Below, in pieces: positions 36,424 to 44,900 of a stretch of DNA of 64,000 bases. Numbering within the stretch: position 1 is the stretch's first letter; each line of letters opens with the position of its first letter. Origin of the DNA: an uncultured Pelagibacteraceae bacterium (lineage in GTDB: Bacteria > Pseudomonadota > Alphaproteobacteria > Pelagibacterales > Pelagibacteraceae); assembly GCA_905620505.1 (NCBI GenBank), contig CAJQTN010000005.1, forward strand, positions 16,001-80,000. Direction: 5' to 3'. The notes under the pieces were generated by a model. It did no database searches and was not told the origin of the DNA. It worked only from the letters and a program-made list of their open reading frames with translations. The translations under genes were made by a program, and so were the position numbers.

Positions 36424-37011
36424 TTAAAAAATTTCTCTTTTATTTTGATCGCGTATTTTTATTATTAGTAATCTAAAAGGTATTAACATCAAAAAAGCCA
36501 TTAAAATTTTTACAAATAAGTCTCCGAAAGCAAGAGTTATCCAAGGGATGCCTGTTCCTAAAAAAGAAATCGAAAAAAATAAAAACGTATCAATAATTGA
36601 GCCCAAGATTGATGAGGTCATCGGAGCTATAAACCAAACATTATTTCTAAATTTTTGAAAAATTTCTATATCTATAAGCTGTGCAACTAGAAAAGCTGCA
36701 CCCGATCCTATGGCTATTCTAATTGATATAACATCTTCAAAATTTGTAGAAACAAAAAGCGTTAATAAAATTCCAAATATAAAACCAAAATATACTAATT
36801 TTCTAGCTTTTTCTTTTCCAAATCTTCTATTTGCCAAATCAGTTATTAAAAATGTTATAGGATAACTGAACGCTCCATAGGTAAGTATATTTTGTAAATT
36901 AAATTTACTTATTGGAAACTGTACAAGATAATTTGAAACGATAATAACTACACCCATAAGAATTGAGAGTAGTAAAAATAAACTTTTATTGAATTTTATA
37001 TCTCCAGACAC
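36424..37011 (-). CDS. yhhQ: VUT family queuosine precursor transporter
   Basis: A 195-residue membrane protein with about six hydrophobic helices (about 10-28, 35-52, 68-88, 95-115, 125-150, 160-185). The family signature is in the first half: ILTYGAFSYPITFLITDLANRRFGKEKARK (residues about 38-67). YhhQ-type members import queuine precursors for tRNA modification in other bacteria; the substrate here is inferred. It shares one base with rpmB upstream. Confidence 0.88.
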   Translation of the reverse strand: MSGDIKFNKSLFLLLSILMGVVIIVSNYLVQFPISKFNLQNILTYGAFSYPITFLITDLANRRFGKEKARKLVYFGFIFGILLTLFVSTNFEDVISIRIAIGSGAAFLVAQLIDIEIFQKFRNNVWFIAPMTSSILGSIIDTFLFFSISFLGTGIPWITLAFGDLFVKILMAFLMLIPFRLLIIKIRDQNKREIF

Positions 37012-37289
37012 TAAGTTGTTACGTTAATGCTAACTTTTAATTTCTGAGCTTTTTTAGAAAGTTTTTGTTTTTTTACTGATTTTAAATACTGATCAAGACC
37101 ACCCTTAAAATCAACTGAACGAACGGCTGCGTTTGTGACTTTTAATGAAATATTTTTATTTAATTTATCACTTTTGAAAGTAACTTTTTTTAAATTAGGC
37201 AAAAACCTTCTTTTGGTCTTGTTATTGGAGTGACTAACGTTATGACCTTTTAAAGGTGATACTCCTGTAAGTTCGCATCTTTTAGACAT
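37011..37289 (-). CDS. rpmB: 50S ribosomal protein L28
   Basis: 92-residue ribosomal protein, starting MSKRCELTGVSPLKGHNVSH and continuing NNKTKRRFLPNLKKVTFKS. The C-terminal extension is Lys-rich, as in other Alphaproteobacteria. It is transcribed from a clear promoter about 18 bases upstream (-10 at 37312-37307) and followed by the VUT transporter gene with a one-base overlap. Confidence 0.97.
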   Translation of the reverse strand: MSKRCELTGVSPLKGHNVSHSNNKTKRRFLPNLKKVTFKSDKLNKNISLKVTNAAVRSVDFKGGLDQYLKSVKKQKLSKKAQKLKVSINVTT

Positions 37290-37306
37290 AAATAAATTTT
37301 GATAAT

Positions 37307-37335
37307 TGTATAATTCCTGTGTTTAGTATGGTCAA
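37307..37335 (-). promoter_or_regulatory. Promoter for rpmB
   Basis: On the minus strand TTGACC (37335-37330), 17-base spacer, TATACA (37312-37307). Transcription should start near 37300, giving a leader of about 11 bases before the rpmB ATG at 37289. A close match to the sigma-70 consensus. Confidence 0.65.
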
Positions 37336-37350
37336 GTTAATATATCTAGA

Positions 37351-37379
37351 TTGACAATGAAACAACCAAATAATATTAA
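37351..37379 (+). promoter_or_regulatory. Promoter for the TauE/SafE permease
   Basis: A perfect TTGACA (37351-37356), 17-base spacer and TATTAA (37374-37379). The expected transcription start, about 7 bases on, coincides with the ATG at 37385, so the mRNA would be leaderless. It is back to back with the rpmB promoter, the two -35 elements 15 bases apart. Confidence 0.65.
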
Positions 37380-37384
37380 ATTTA

Positions 37385-38467
37385 ATGGACTTTTACTTAC
37401 CTATTGCTCAAGTTCAAGTTAGCGTCATTACAATTTTGGTTTTGAGCTTTGCTGTTGGTTTTTTATCAGGAATATTTGGCATAGGTGGAGGTGTTTTAAT
37501 GACCCCTATTCTTATTTTTTTAGGAATACCGGCAACTTATGCTGTGGCTAATGTCGCCAATACTGTTTTAGGGATATCAGTTTCTGGAGCTACTACTCAT
37601 TGGTATAAAAAAACTTTAGATTACAAAATGGGTTTTATGATTGTGATTGGTGGACTTGCTGGTGCTATTTTAGGAATGCAAATTTTTAAATATCTAAAAG
37701 AAATTGGTAATATTAATACTATAATAGCATTGCTTTACGTTTACTTGCTAGTAATCATAGGAACGCTTATTTTTGCTGAAGGAGTTAAAGAAGTAACCGC
37801 TTTAAAAAAAAAAATAATACTTAAAAAAAAATTGCATACTCATTATTGGATTCATGGACTTCCATTTAGAATAAGATTTAGTAAGTCTAAAGTATACGAA
37901 AGCGCATTAACGCCGATCATTTTGGGATTTGTTGTTGGTTTGTTTGCATCTATTATGGGAATTGGTGGGGCTTTCTTAATGGTTCCAGCAATGATTTATT
38001 TAATTGGTATGCCAACCAAATTAATTCCAGGAACCTCTTTGTTCGTTACTATTTTTATTACAGGATTTGTAGTTATAGCACATGCTGTTCAGTTTAAATC
38101 TATTGATCTTGTATTGGTTTCTTTTTTGTTATTTGGATCAATCATAGGTTTACATATAGGGTTAAAAATTTCTGAAAAATTAAATGCAACAGAATATAAA
38201 GCATTGTTGGCTATTTTATTAATAGCAATTGGAATTTTTATGGGTGTAAAAACATTTATATTTAATAAAAGTACTGATTTTTTAAGAATTATACCAATGC
38301 CTGATTTTAATTCTGAATTAACCCTTTTAATAATAAATTTAGCAAAAAACTCACCCGTAATTTATGCATCTTTATCTGTTGTGTTTGTTGTTTTTACAGG
38401 TTTTATTTTTTCTTACATTAGAGAATTAATTCATCACTTTAGATATTCAAAAAAAATTAAGAATTAA
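37385..38467 (+). CDS. TauE/SafE family permease
   Basis: 360-residue integral membrane protein with two related halves. Repeat signatures are GFLSGIFGIGGGVLMTPILI (about 25-44) and GLFASIMGIGGAFLMVPAMI (about 183-202). A cytoplasmic linker at about 140-170 carries Lys and His residues (KKKIILKKKLHTHYWIH), and the tail has an extra membrane segment (about 325-345). Family members export sulfite, sulfoacetate or other organic anions; the substrate is unknown. Its end overlaps the convergent pyrD by 11 bases. Confidence 0.9.
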   Translation: MDFYLPIAQVQVSVITILVLSFAVGFLSGIFGIGGGVLMTPILIFLGIPATYAVANVANTVLGISVSGATTHWYKKTLDYKMGFMIVIGGLAGAILGMQIFKYLKEIGNINTIIALLYVYLLVIIGTLIFAEGVKEVTALKKKIILKKKLHTHYWIHGLPFRIRFSKSKVYESALTPIILGFVVGLFASIMGIGGAFLMVPAMIYLIGMPTKLIPGTSLFVTIFITGFVVIAHAVQFKSIDLVLVSFLLFGSIIGLHIGLKISEKLNATEYKALLAILLIAIGIFMGVKTFIFNKSTDFLRIIPMPDFNSELTLLIINLAKNSPVIYASLSVVFVVFTGFIFSYIRELIHHFRYSKKIKN

Positions 38468-39503
38468 TACCGATAGCTTCTTGGATATTATTTATTTTTT
38501 CTTTTTTTAAAATTTCTATTAATTCTTTTTTAATATTTTTTACCACCCCGGGACCTTTATAAACCATACCAGTATAGAGCTGAATTACCGTAGCTCCAGC
38601 TACAATTTTTTCAAAAGCACTTTGCCCGCTATCAATACCCCCAACACCAATAATAGGTACTCTTCCCTTATTAGATTTGTAGAAATTTTTAATAAATTTT
38701 AATGAAAGTTTTTGCAATGGAAGCCCTGAAAGGCCACCGGTCTCATTTTTTTTTATATCAGATAAGTTTTCTCTATTTTGATTCGAAGTATTTGTTAGTA
38801 CTATTCCATCAATTTTAAACTTCAATATAAGCTCATTAATATTGCTAATTTCTTCTTTCATTATGTCCGGTGATAACTTTATGACTAACGGACATTTAAT
38901 TTTTTTATTTTTTTTTAATTCATTAAGTTTGCTTAGGAGATTGGATAGCAGTTTTTCTTCATGAAAGTTTCTTAAACCCTCAGTATTTGGTGAAGAAATG
39001 TTAATAGTAATATAACTAGCTAGTTTGTTTAGCTTATCAAAGCATTCTAAAAAGTCTAACGTCTTATCTTTTGTGTCTTTATTTGGACCTATGTTAATTC
39101 CTAAAAAATCTTCAGGTGTATTTTTAGCTAAACGATCTGAAACTATTTCTACACCATCGTTATTAAAGCCTAGTCTATTGATCATTGCTTTGTCTTTCTC
39201 AAGCCTAAATACTCTAGGTTTGGGATTTCCTAATTGTCTTTTTGGTGTAATTGTTCCAACTTCAACGAAGCCAAAGCCAAGCTTAAATAAAGAATTATAA
39301 ACTTCAGCACTTTTATCAAAACCGGCTGCTAATCCAATTGGGTTTTTTAATTTTTTTTTAAATAATTCTATATTTAGTATTTCTTCGCCCTCTACCCTAA
39401 AAAAACTCTTTGGTACAAAATTAATCTTTAGGGACTTAATTGCTAGATCGTGAGCAGCCTCTGGGTCTAAACCAAAAATATAAGGTCTTAAAAGAGAAAA
39501 CAT
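38457..39503 (-). CDS. pyrD: Dihydroorotate dehydrogenase (quinone), class 2
   Basis: Oxidises dihydroorotate to orotate using FMN and passes electrons to quinones at the membrane. The N-terminal amphipathic segment (MFSLLRPYIFGLDPEAAHDLA) is typical of class 2. The core has NPIGLAAGFDKSAEVY (about 55-70), GTITPKRQLGNPKPRVFRL (about 83-101), TINISSPNTEGLR with the catalytic Ser (about 170-182), and IGVGGIDSGQSAFEKI. 348 residues. It follows lysS with no spacer and is convergent with the permease. Confidence 0.96.
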   Translation of the reverse strand: MFSLLRPYIFGLDPEAAHDLAIKSLKINFVPKSFFRVEGEEILNIELFKKKLKNPIGLAAGFDKSAEVYNSLFKLGFGFVEVGTITPKRQLGNPKPRVFRLEKDKAMINRLGFNNDGVEIVSDRLAKNTPEDFLGINIGPNKDTKDKTLDFLECFDKLNKLASYITINISSPNTEGLRNFHEEKLLSNLLSKLNELKKNKKIKCPLVIKLSPDIMKEEISNINELILKFKIDGIVLTNTSNQNRENLSDIKKNETGGLSGLPLQKLSLKFIKNFYKSNKGRVPIIGVGGIDSGQSAFEKIVAGATVIQLYTGMVYKGPGVVKNIKKELIEILKKEKINNIQEAIGINS

Positions 39504-41072
39504 TTATTTATTTTTTATTTTTTGATTAATTAATTCAATTGTTTCTTTAACGCCAAAAAAACTTATGAAGAAACCCATTCTTGGCCCATCCTTACTTCCA
39601 AAAAGTACTTCATAAATTAATATAAACCATTCTCTTAATTTTTCCTCGTATCCATTTTCTTTGCCTGTTGAGTATACTAAGGTTTGTATATCTTCTGGTT
39701 TCATGTCTTGCGTAATAAGCTCCAGTTTTTTTGCCAAATTCATAAGAACTTTCCTTTCGCTGTCATTAGCAAGTTTATACTTTTTATTTGGTTCTACTTT
39801 ATCTCTAAAATAGTTAATTGCGTATTCCGTCAATTGATCAAAAATAGGATGATTTTCAGGCTTAATATCTGTGTGAAATCTTTGTATAAACTTCCATAAA
39901 ATTTCTTTGCTTTCTGCGTTGCTAGAACCAACTAAATTTAAAAGCATAGAAAAAGTCATAACCATTTTTTCTTTAGGAGGATTTCCATCATGAACATGCC
40001 AAATAGGATTTAATAATTGTTTTTTAATTTCTTGATTGGGAAAAGTTTCAATTAATGAAAGATATTCATCAACTGCTTTTGGGACAACTTCAGAATATAA
40101 TTTTTTTGCACGTGTTGGATTTTGATACATGTAAAGTGATAAACTTTCAGGTGAGGCATATCTTAGCCATTGGTCTATTGTGATTCCATTGCCTTTTGAT
40201 TTAGATATCTTCTCACCTTTTTCGTCTAAAAATAATTCATAGACAAATCCATTTGGCGGTCTTTTGCCCAAAGTTTTACAAATTTTATTTGAGAGTATTG
40301 CGCTTTCTGTTAAATCTTTTCCATACATTTCAAAATCTACGTCAAAAGTAAACCATCTCATAGCCCAATCTACTTTCCATTGCAATTTACAATTTCCATT
40401 TATTATTTGAGTTTCTAATTTTTTTCCATTGTTATCAAATATAATTGTACCCTTTTTTTTATTCATTTCTAAAAGAGCAATTTCTAAAACTTTACCTGTG
40501 TTTGGACATATCGGTAGGAATGGACAGTACGTTTTTTTTCTCTCACTTCTTAAAGTTGGCAAAATAATTTCCATAATTTCATCATACTTTTCTAAAACAC
40601 GCATTAATGAATTATTAAATTTTCCACCTTTATAATTTTCAGTTGAACTCTTAAAGTTAAATTTAAAATTAAATTTATTTAAAAAATCTTTAAGCTTTTC
40701 GTTGTTGTGTTCTCCGAAGCTATCAAATTTGTTGAATGGGTCTGGAATACTGGTTAAAGGCTTGCCAAGATTTTCGTATAGTATTTTATCATTCGGTATA
40801 TTGTCCGGTACTTTTCTCAAACCGTCCATATCATCGGAAAAAGTAATAAGATCAGTTTCAATATTTTGAATATGCTTTAAGGCATTTATCATCATAGTGG
40901 TTCTAGCTACTTCTCCAAATGTGCCAATGTGTGGTAAGCCGCTAGGGCCATAACCAGTTTGAAAGGTTATTTTATTTTTAGATTTTATTAAATCTTTTCT
41001 GTCTTTTAAAAGTTTTCTAATTTCAACAAAAGGCCAAGAAGAAGTTGATTGAATTAAATTAACATCAAGCAT
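39504..41072 (-). CDS. lysS: Lysyl-tRNA synthetase, class I
   Basis: Charges tRNA-Lys. This is the archaeal-type class I enzyme, unrelated in fold to the class II LysRS of most bacteria, and is usual in many Alphaproteobacteria. The HIGH-like motif is PSGLPHIGTF (about 44-53), and KMSKS is represented by GEKISKSKGNG (about 279-289). 522 residues, full length. It is divergent from trkH (95 bases between starts). Confidence 0.95.
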   Translation of the reverse strand: MLDVNLIQSTSSWPFVEIRKLLKDRKDLIKSKNKITFQTGYGPSGLPHIGTFGEVARTTMMINALKHIQNIETDLITFSDDMDGLRKVPDNIPNDKILYENLGKPLTSIPDPFNKFDSFGEHNNEKLKDFLNKFNFKFNFKSSTENYKGGKFNNSLMRVLEKYDEIMEIILPTLRSERKKTYCPFLPICPNTGKVLEIALLEMNKKKGTIIFDNNGKKLETQIINGNCKLQWKVDWAMRWFTFDVDFEMYGKDLTESAILSNKICKTLGKRPPNGFVYELFLDEKGEKISKSKGNGITIDQWLRYASPESLSLYMYQNPTRAKKLYSEVVPKAVDEYLSLIETFPNQEIKKQLLNPIWHVHDGNPPKEKMVMTFSMLLNLVGSSNAESKEILWKFIQRFHTDIKPENHPIFDQLTEYAINYFRDKVEPNKKYKLANDSERKVLMNLAKKLELITQDMKPEDIQTLVYSTGKENGYEEKLREWFILIYEVLFGSKDGPRMGFFISFFGVKETIELINQKIKNK

Positions 41073-41167
41073 AAGAGTGGTTTATTAAATTTTATTGATA
41101 AAATACAGATATAATTACAAGATAATAAGTTGAATTTCATAGGCATTTAAATAATCTATTTTTTATC

Positions 41168-42616
41168 ATGACTTCGAACAAAACAGTTTTTTTTATAATC
41201 GGAACTTTGTTAATCATCTTAGGTTTTTTTATGTTGGTGCCCTATGGGGTGCAGATATTTTACAAGGAAAATAGTCATAGCTTTCTATCATCTTCATTTA
41301 TTACAATTTTAATTGGTGTAATGTTTGTATTGGCTAACTTACAGGAAAAATATCAACTAAATCTTAAGCAAACGTTTTTATTTTCTACTTTTGCATGGGT
41401 TGCGGTAGCTCTTTTTGGCTCGATACCCTTTGTTCTTTCTGATCTTAATTTTTCATTCAGCGACTCATTTTTTGAAAGCATGTCTGGAATAACCACTACT
41501 GGTTCTACTGTAATTACAAATTTAGATACGTCGCCTAAAAGTATATTGCTGTGGAGAGCTATTATGCAATGGCTTGGCGGTGTCGGAATAATTGTAATGG
41601 CTATTACTGTGCTACCTCTTTTAAAGGTTGGAGGCATGCAATTATTTAAAATAGAAAGTTCAGAAAAACCAGAGAAAATTCTGCCAAGAGCTACCCAGGT
41701 TGCTTTTATTATAATTTCTACATATTTAATTTTGACCTTATCTTGTGCTTTTTTTTACAGAATTCTTGGCATGAATATTTTTGATAGCATTGCTCACGCA
41801 ATGACAACAATTGCTACAGGTGGTTTCTCAACGCATAATGAATCTATAGGTTATTTTAAAAACCCAAACATAGAAATAATTGCAACAATATTTATTATCT
41901 TAGGAAGTATACCGTTTATCTCTTACTTGAAATTTATAAAAGGAAACAAGAAAATTTTTTTTCAAGATATACAAATTAAAGGATTGGTTTATCTTTTTAT
42001 TTTTTCTACTTTTATCATGTTTTTATATTTACTATTTAACAGTGACGGTAATTTACTAGTCGAAAAAATAAGGATATCTTCTTTTAATGTTGTTTCCATT
42101 TTATCTGGAACTGGATTTGTAACTAATGATTTTAGTTTATGGGGAAAGTTTCCATTAATTTTTTTTCTATTTCTAATGTTTATAGGAGGGTGTGCGGGAT
42201 CAACAGCTTGTGGAATAAAAATATTTAGATTTCAATTATTATTCTTGTTTATAAATAATCAAATTAAGAAAATAATTTATCCAAATAGTATATTTATTTT
42301 AAAATATAATAATCAAAAAATTACCGATGACTACATGAATTCAATAATTATTTTTATTTTTGCTTATTTGTTTATATTTATTTTAATTGCAATGTTGCTT
42401 TCTATAACTGGCCTTGACTTTTTATCTTCAATTTCTGGAGCAGCAACATCAATATCAAACGTAGGTCCGGGCCTTGGTGAGGTAATAGGGCCAAATGGAA
42501 ACTTCAAATCTGTACCAGAGCTTTCGAAGTGGATATTATCGTTTGGTATGCTACTTGGAAGATTAGAGTTATTTGCAGTCTTAATATTATTCCTTCCTTC
42601 ATTTTGGAGAGATTAA
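41168..42616 (+). CDS. trkH: TrkH family potassium uptake protein
   Basis: Membrane subunit of a K+ (or Na+/K+) uptake channel. Four pore-loop repeats are visible: ESMSGITTTGSTVI (about 107-120), AMTTIATGGFSTHN (about 212-225), SILSGTGFVTNDFS (about 313-326) and AATSISNVGPGLGEVIG (about 424-440), each with the conserved Gly of the selectivity filter. 482 residues with about ten membrane helices. The partner TrkA is not in the window. Five bases separate it from the AmpG-like gene. Confidence 0.94.
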   Translation: MTSNKTVFFIIGTLLIILGFFMLVPYGVQIFYKENSHSFLSSSFITILIGVMFVLANLQEKYQLNLKQTFLFSTFAWVAVALFGSIPFVLSDLNFSFSDSFFESMSGITTTGSTVITNLDTSPKSILLWRAIMQWLGGVGIIVMAITVLPLLKVGGMQLFKIESSEKPEKILPRATQVAFIIISTYLILTLSCAFFYRILGMNIFDSIAHAMTTIATGGFSTHNESIGYFKNPNIEIIATIFIILGSIPFISYLKFIKGNKKIFFQDIQIKGLVYLFIFSTFIMFLYLLFNSDGNLLVEKIRISSFNVVSILSGTGFVTNDFSLWGKFPLIFFLFLMFIGGCAGSTACGIKIFRFQLLFLFINNQIKKIIYPNSIFILKYNNQKITDDYMNSIIIFIFAYLFIFILIAMLLSITGLDFLSSISGAATSISNVGPGLGEVIGPNGNFKSVPELSKWILSFGMLLGRLELFAVLILFLPSFWRD

Positions 42617-42621
42617 ATTAA

Positions 42622-43977
42622 ATGGATTTATCAAACTTTATCAAACCTTATTTAGATCGAAGAATGTTAAGAATTTTATTACTTGGCATAATGAGTGGCT
42701 TTCCATGGGTGTTAATAGGTAGTGCTTTAAGTTTGTGGCTAAAGGAAAATGATTTAAGCAGAACTACAATTGGGTGGGCCGGATTAATTTTTGGAGTATA
42801 TGCGATAAATTTTTTATGGGCTCCTTTAATTGATCGATTACATCTGCCATTTTTGTCCAAAAAAATAGGTCATAGAAAATCATGGATAATTTTGATGCAA
42901 TTAATTATTTTTATATCTTTATTAATCTGGAGTTTGTTAGATCCTACTAAAAATTTATGGTTAGTAATTGCCGTAGGATTGGGTATTGCAATATCCTCCG
43001 CTACTCAAGATATAACAATTGACGCTTTAAGAATTGAACAAATAGCAGAAAATGAAAAAAACCTTTTGGCTGCTGGAGCGGCTATGTCAGTAGTTGGTTG
43101 GTGGACGGGTTATAAAATTGGAGGATTGGTATCCTTGCTTAGCGCTGACATACTTCAAAAACAAGGGGTACAAAATTATTGGCAAATCTCTTTTTTAATA
43201 CTCTCGGGAATTATAACACTTTGTAGCGTAGCTTTACTTTTCATCCCAGAAAAAAACTCTAAAAAAAAAATAAATTTTCAAAGTGTAGTTGATAAAAAAA
43301 TGTTAGACAAAATTGGATTTTCTAATAATTTTACTAAAAGTTTTGCTTGGCTTTACGGTACTGTAATTAATCCATTATTAAGTTTTTTTAAAAAGAATAC
43401 AATCAGTGTGGCTCTTTCAATACTTGGCTTTATTTTTTTGTTTAAAATAGGAGAAGCCTTTCTTGGAAGAATGTCCATAGTATTTTATAAAGAAATTGGA
43501 TTTTCTAAAACTGATATAGCGTTGTATTCAAAAGGGATTGGCTGGCTCACCACTGTTGTGTTTACTTTACTTGGTGGATTATTTGCCGTTCGAATGGGTT
43601 TGATTAAAGCTATGTTTTTGTCCGGTATATTTATGGCCTTAACAAATATTTTATTCTCTATTTTAGCTTGGGTTGGTAATTCTGAAATCATGTTCGCATT
43701 TACTGTTCTAATAGATGATTTGGCTGCTGCATTTGCAACTGTTGCATTTGTAGGATTTATTTCCGCTTTAGTTTATAGAAATTACACAGCAACACAATAT
43801 GCTTTGCTTGCTTCAATTGGTACCGCTGGTAGAACACTTTTTGCTTCTTCTTCGGGCATGATGGTGGATTGGTTAAATGGTAATTGGATTATATTTTTTA
43901 TTATTACAGCCTTGATGGTAATTCCTTCATTAATTTGCTTACTTTTAATTAGAAAAAAATTGAATTTAAATGAATAA
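42622..43977 (+). CDS. AmpG-like MFS permease
   Basis: 451-residue, 12-14 helix transporter of the PAT/AmpG branch. It starts IMSGFPWVLIGSALSLWLKENDL (about 19-41), followed by TIGWAGLIFGVYAINFLWAPL and an IGHRKSWIILMQL loop, matching AmpG-type muropeptide permeases that bring anhydro-muropeptides into the cytoplasm. Its end overlaps by 8 bases a gene for a signal-less NlpC/P60 hydrolase, which supports a role in peptidoglycan recycling. The substrate is otherwise unproven. Confidence 0.85.
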   Translation: MDLSNFIKPYLDRRMLRILLLGIMSGFPWVLIGSALSLWLKENDLSRTTIGWAGLIFGVYAINFLWAPLIDRLHLPFLSKKIGHRKSWIILMQLIIFISLLIWSLLDPTKNLWLVIAVGLGIAISSATQDITIDALRIEQIAENEKNLLAAGAAMSVVGWWTGYKIGGLVSLLSADILQKQGVQNYWQISFLILSGIITLCSVALLFIPEKNSKKKINFQSVVDKKMLDKIGFSNNFTKSFAWLYGTVINPLLSFFKKNTISVALSILGFIFLFKIGEAFLGRMSIVFYKEIGFSKTDIALYSKGIGWLTTVVFTLLGGLFAVRMGLIKAMFLSGIFMALTNILFSILAWVGNSEIMFAFTVLIDDLAAAFATVAFVGFISALVYRNYTATQYALLASIGTAGRTLFASSSGMMVDWLNGNWIIFFIITALMVIPSLICLLLIRKKLNLNE

Positions 43978-44710
43978 ACTTTTTTCAAATAATTATTCTT
44001 TAATTAACCTTCGTAAAAAACCTTTTCCTAAATCAGAGATAGTTACTCAAATGGTTTACGGTGAAACCTTTAAGGTAATTAATAAATCTAAAAAGTGGAT
44101 AAAGATTAAAATTAAAGAAGATGAATATATAGGCTACACAAGAAGAAGAAAATTTGCTTCTTACTTAGAACCAACTCATAAAGTTTCTACTTTACATGCG
44201 AATATTTATAAAGAACCCAATTTTAAAAATAAGATTGGAAGACTTCCCTATATTGCTAAAATTAAAGTAGACAAAATAAATTCAAAGTTTGCTAAGTTTC
44301 AAAATAAATGGATAGAAATAAAAAATATAAAGCCTCTTAAATTTAAAAATAAAAACATTTTTAATGATATAAAAATTTTTAAAAATGTAAAATATAAATG
44401 GGGTGGAAAAACTTTTAAGGGAATTGATTGCTCGGCGCTAGTGCAGGTATGCTTAAATTTTAATAACAAATTTTGCCCTAGAGATAGTGGTCAACAATTC
44501 AAATTTTTTAAAAAAAATATAAATTTTAAAAATTTAAAGAAAAATGATATTATTTATTGGGAAGGGCATGTTGCTGTAGCCTTATCTAATAAAAAACTTA
44601 TTCATGCATATGGACCACTAAAAAAAACTCTTGTGATGAATATTGTGCAAACAATTAAACTAATAAAAAAGACAGCTAATTTAGATGTGGTTTCTGTGAA
44701 GAGAGCGTAA
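43970..44710 (+). CDS. NlpC/P60 (C40) peptidase with SH3-like domains
   Basis: 246 residues. Two SH3-like segments (about 5-62 and 66-122) precede a C40 papain-like domain (about 125-246) with catalytic Cys154 in KGIDCSALVQV and His200 in WEGHVAVAL. A third polar residue is likely His213 in KLIHAYGP. This layout matches gamma-D-glutamyl-L-diamino acid endopeptidases that trim cell-wall peptides. No signal peptide or membrane helix is visible, so it should act in the cytoplasm, which fits cleavage of peptides imported by the overlapping AmpG-like permease. The start codon lies within the last codons of that gene. Confidence 0.87.
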   Translation: MNKLFSNNYSLINLRKKPFPKSEIVTQMVYGETFKVINKSKKWIKIKIKEDEYIGYTRRRKFASYLEPTHKVSTLHANIYKEPNFKNKIGRLPYIAKIKVDKINSKFAKFQNKWIEIKNIKPLKFKNKNIFNDIKIFKNVKYKWGGKTFKGIDCSALVQVCLNFNNKFCPRDSGQQFKFFKKNINFKNLKKNDIIYWEGHVAVALSNKKLIHAYGPLKKTLVMNIVQTIKLIKKTANLDVVSVKRA

Positions 44711-44715
44711 TTGGG

Positions 44716-44747
44716 TAAGGTGGCTTCAGTCTCCCTCCACCACCTTA
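44716..44747. other. Strong hairpin with a CTCCCTCC loop
   Basis: A perfect 8-bp inverted repeat TAAGGTGG / CCACCTTA encloses a 16-base pyrimidine-rich loop (44724-44739) containing CTCCCTCC on the plus strand. It begins 5 bases after the NlpC/P60 stop and lies 63 bases downstream of tRNA-Ser on the other strand. No T-run follows on either side, so it is not an ordinary intrinsic terminator. It could be an mRNA 3' end structure or part of a small RNA. Confidence 0.6.
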
Positions 44748-44810
44748 GGAATATTATTACTTGATTCGTTTAATTTAATAAAACTCGTATTTGGTGTGTG
44801 CACAAAATAA

Positions 44811-44900
44811 TGGCGGAGAGAAAGGGATTCGAACCCTTGATACGGTTGCCCGTATACACGCTTTCCAAGCGTGCGCCTTCAACCGCTCGGCCACCTCTCC
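44811..44900 (-). tRNA. tRNA-Ser (GGA)
   Basis: The minus strand folds as a class II tRNA of 90 bases: acceptor GGAGAGG with CCTTTCTCTCC-side pairing, D arm GGCCGAGCGGTTGAAGGC, anticodon arm ACGC-TTGGAAA-GCGT (anticodon GGA), long variable arm TATACGGGCAACCGTATC, T arm AAGGGTTCGAATCCCTT, discriminator G and encoded CCA. All elements look normal. The first G is the last base of the upstream glycosyltransferase's TAG stop (44902-44900), so the tRNA is read from the same transcript or from a promoter inside that gene. Confidence 0.96.

Noticed and set aside
44711-44810. SRP RNA or split tmRNA suspected at the hairpin before tRNA-Ser
   Set aside because: The SRP tetraloop motif (GGAAG with the AGCAGCC side) is missing, no tag-peptide frame is present, and no T-arm can be formed around the CCTCCACCA-like string.
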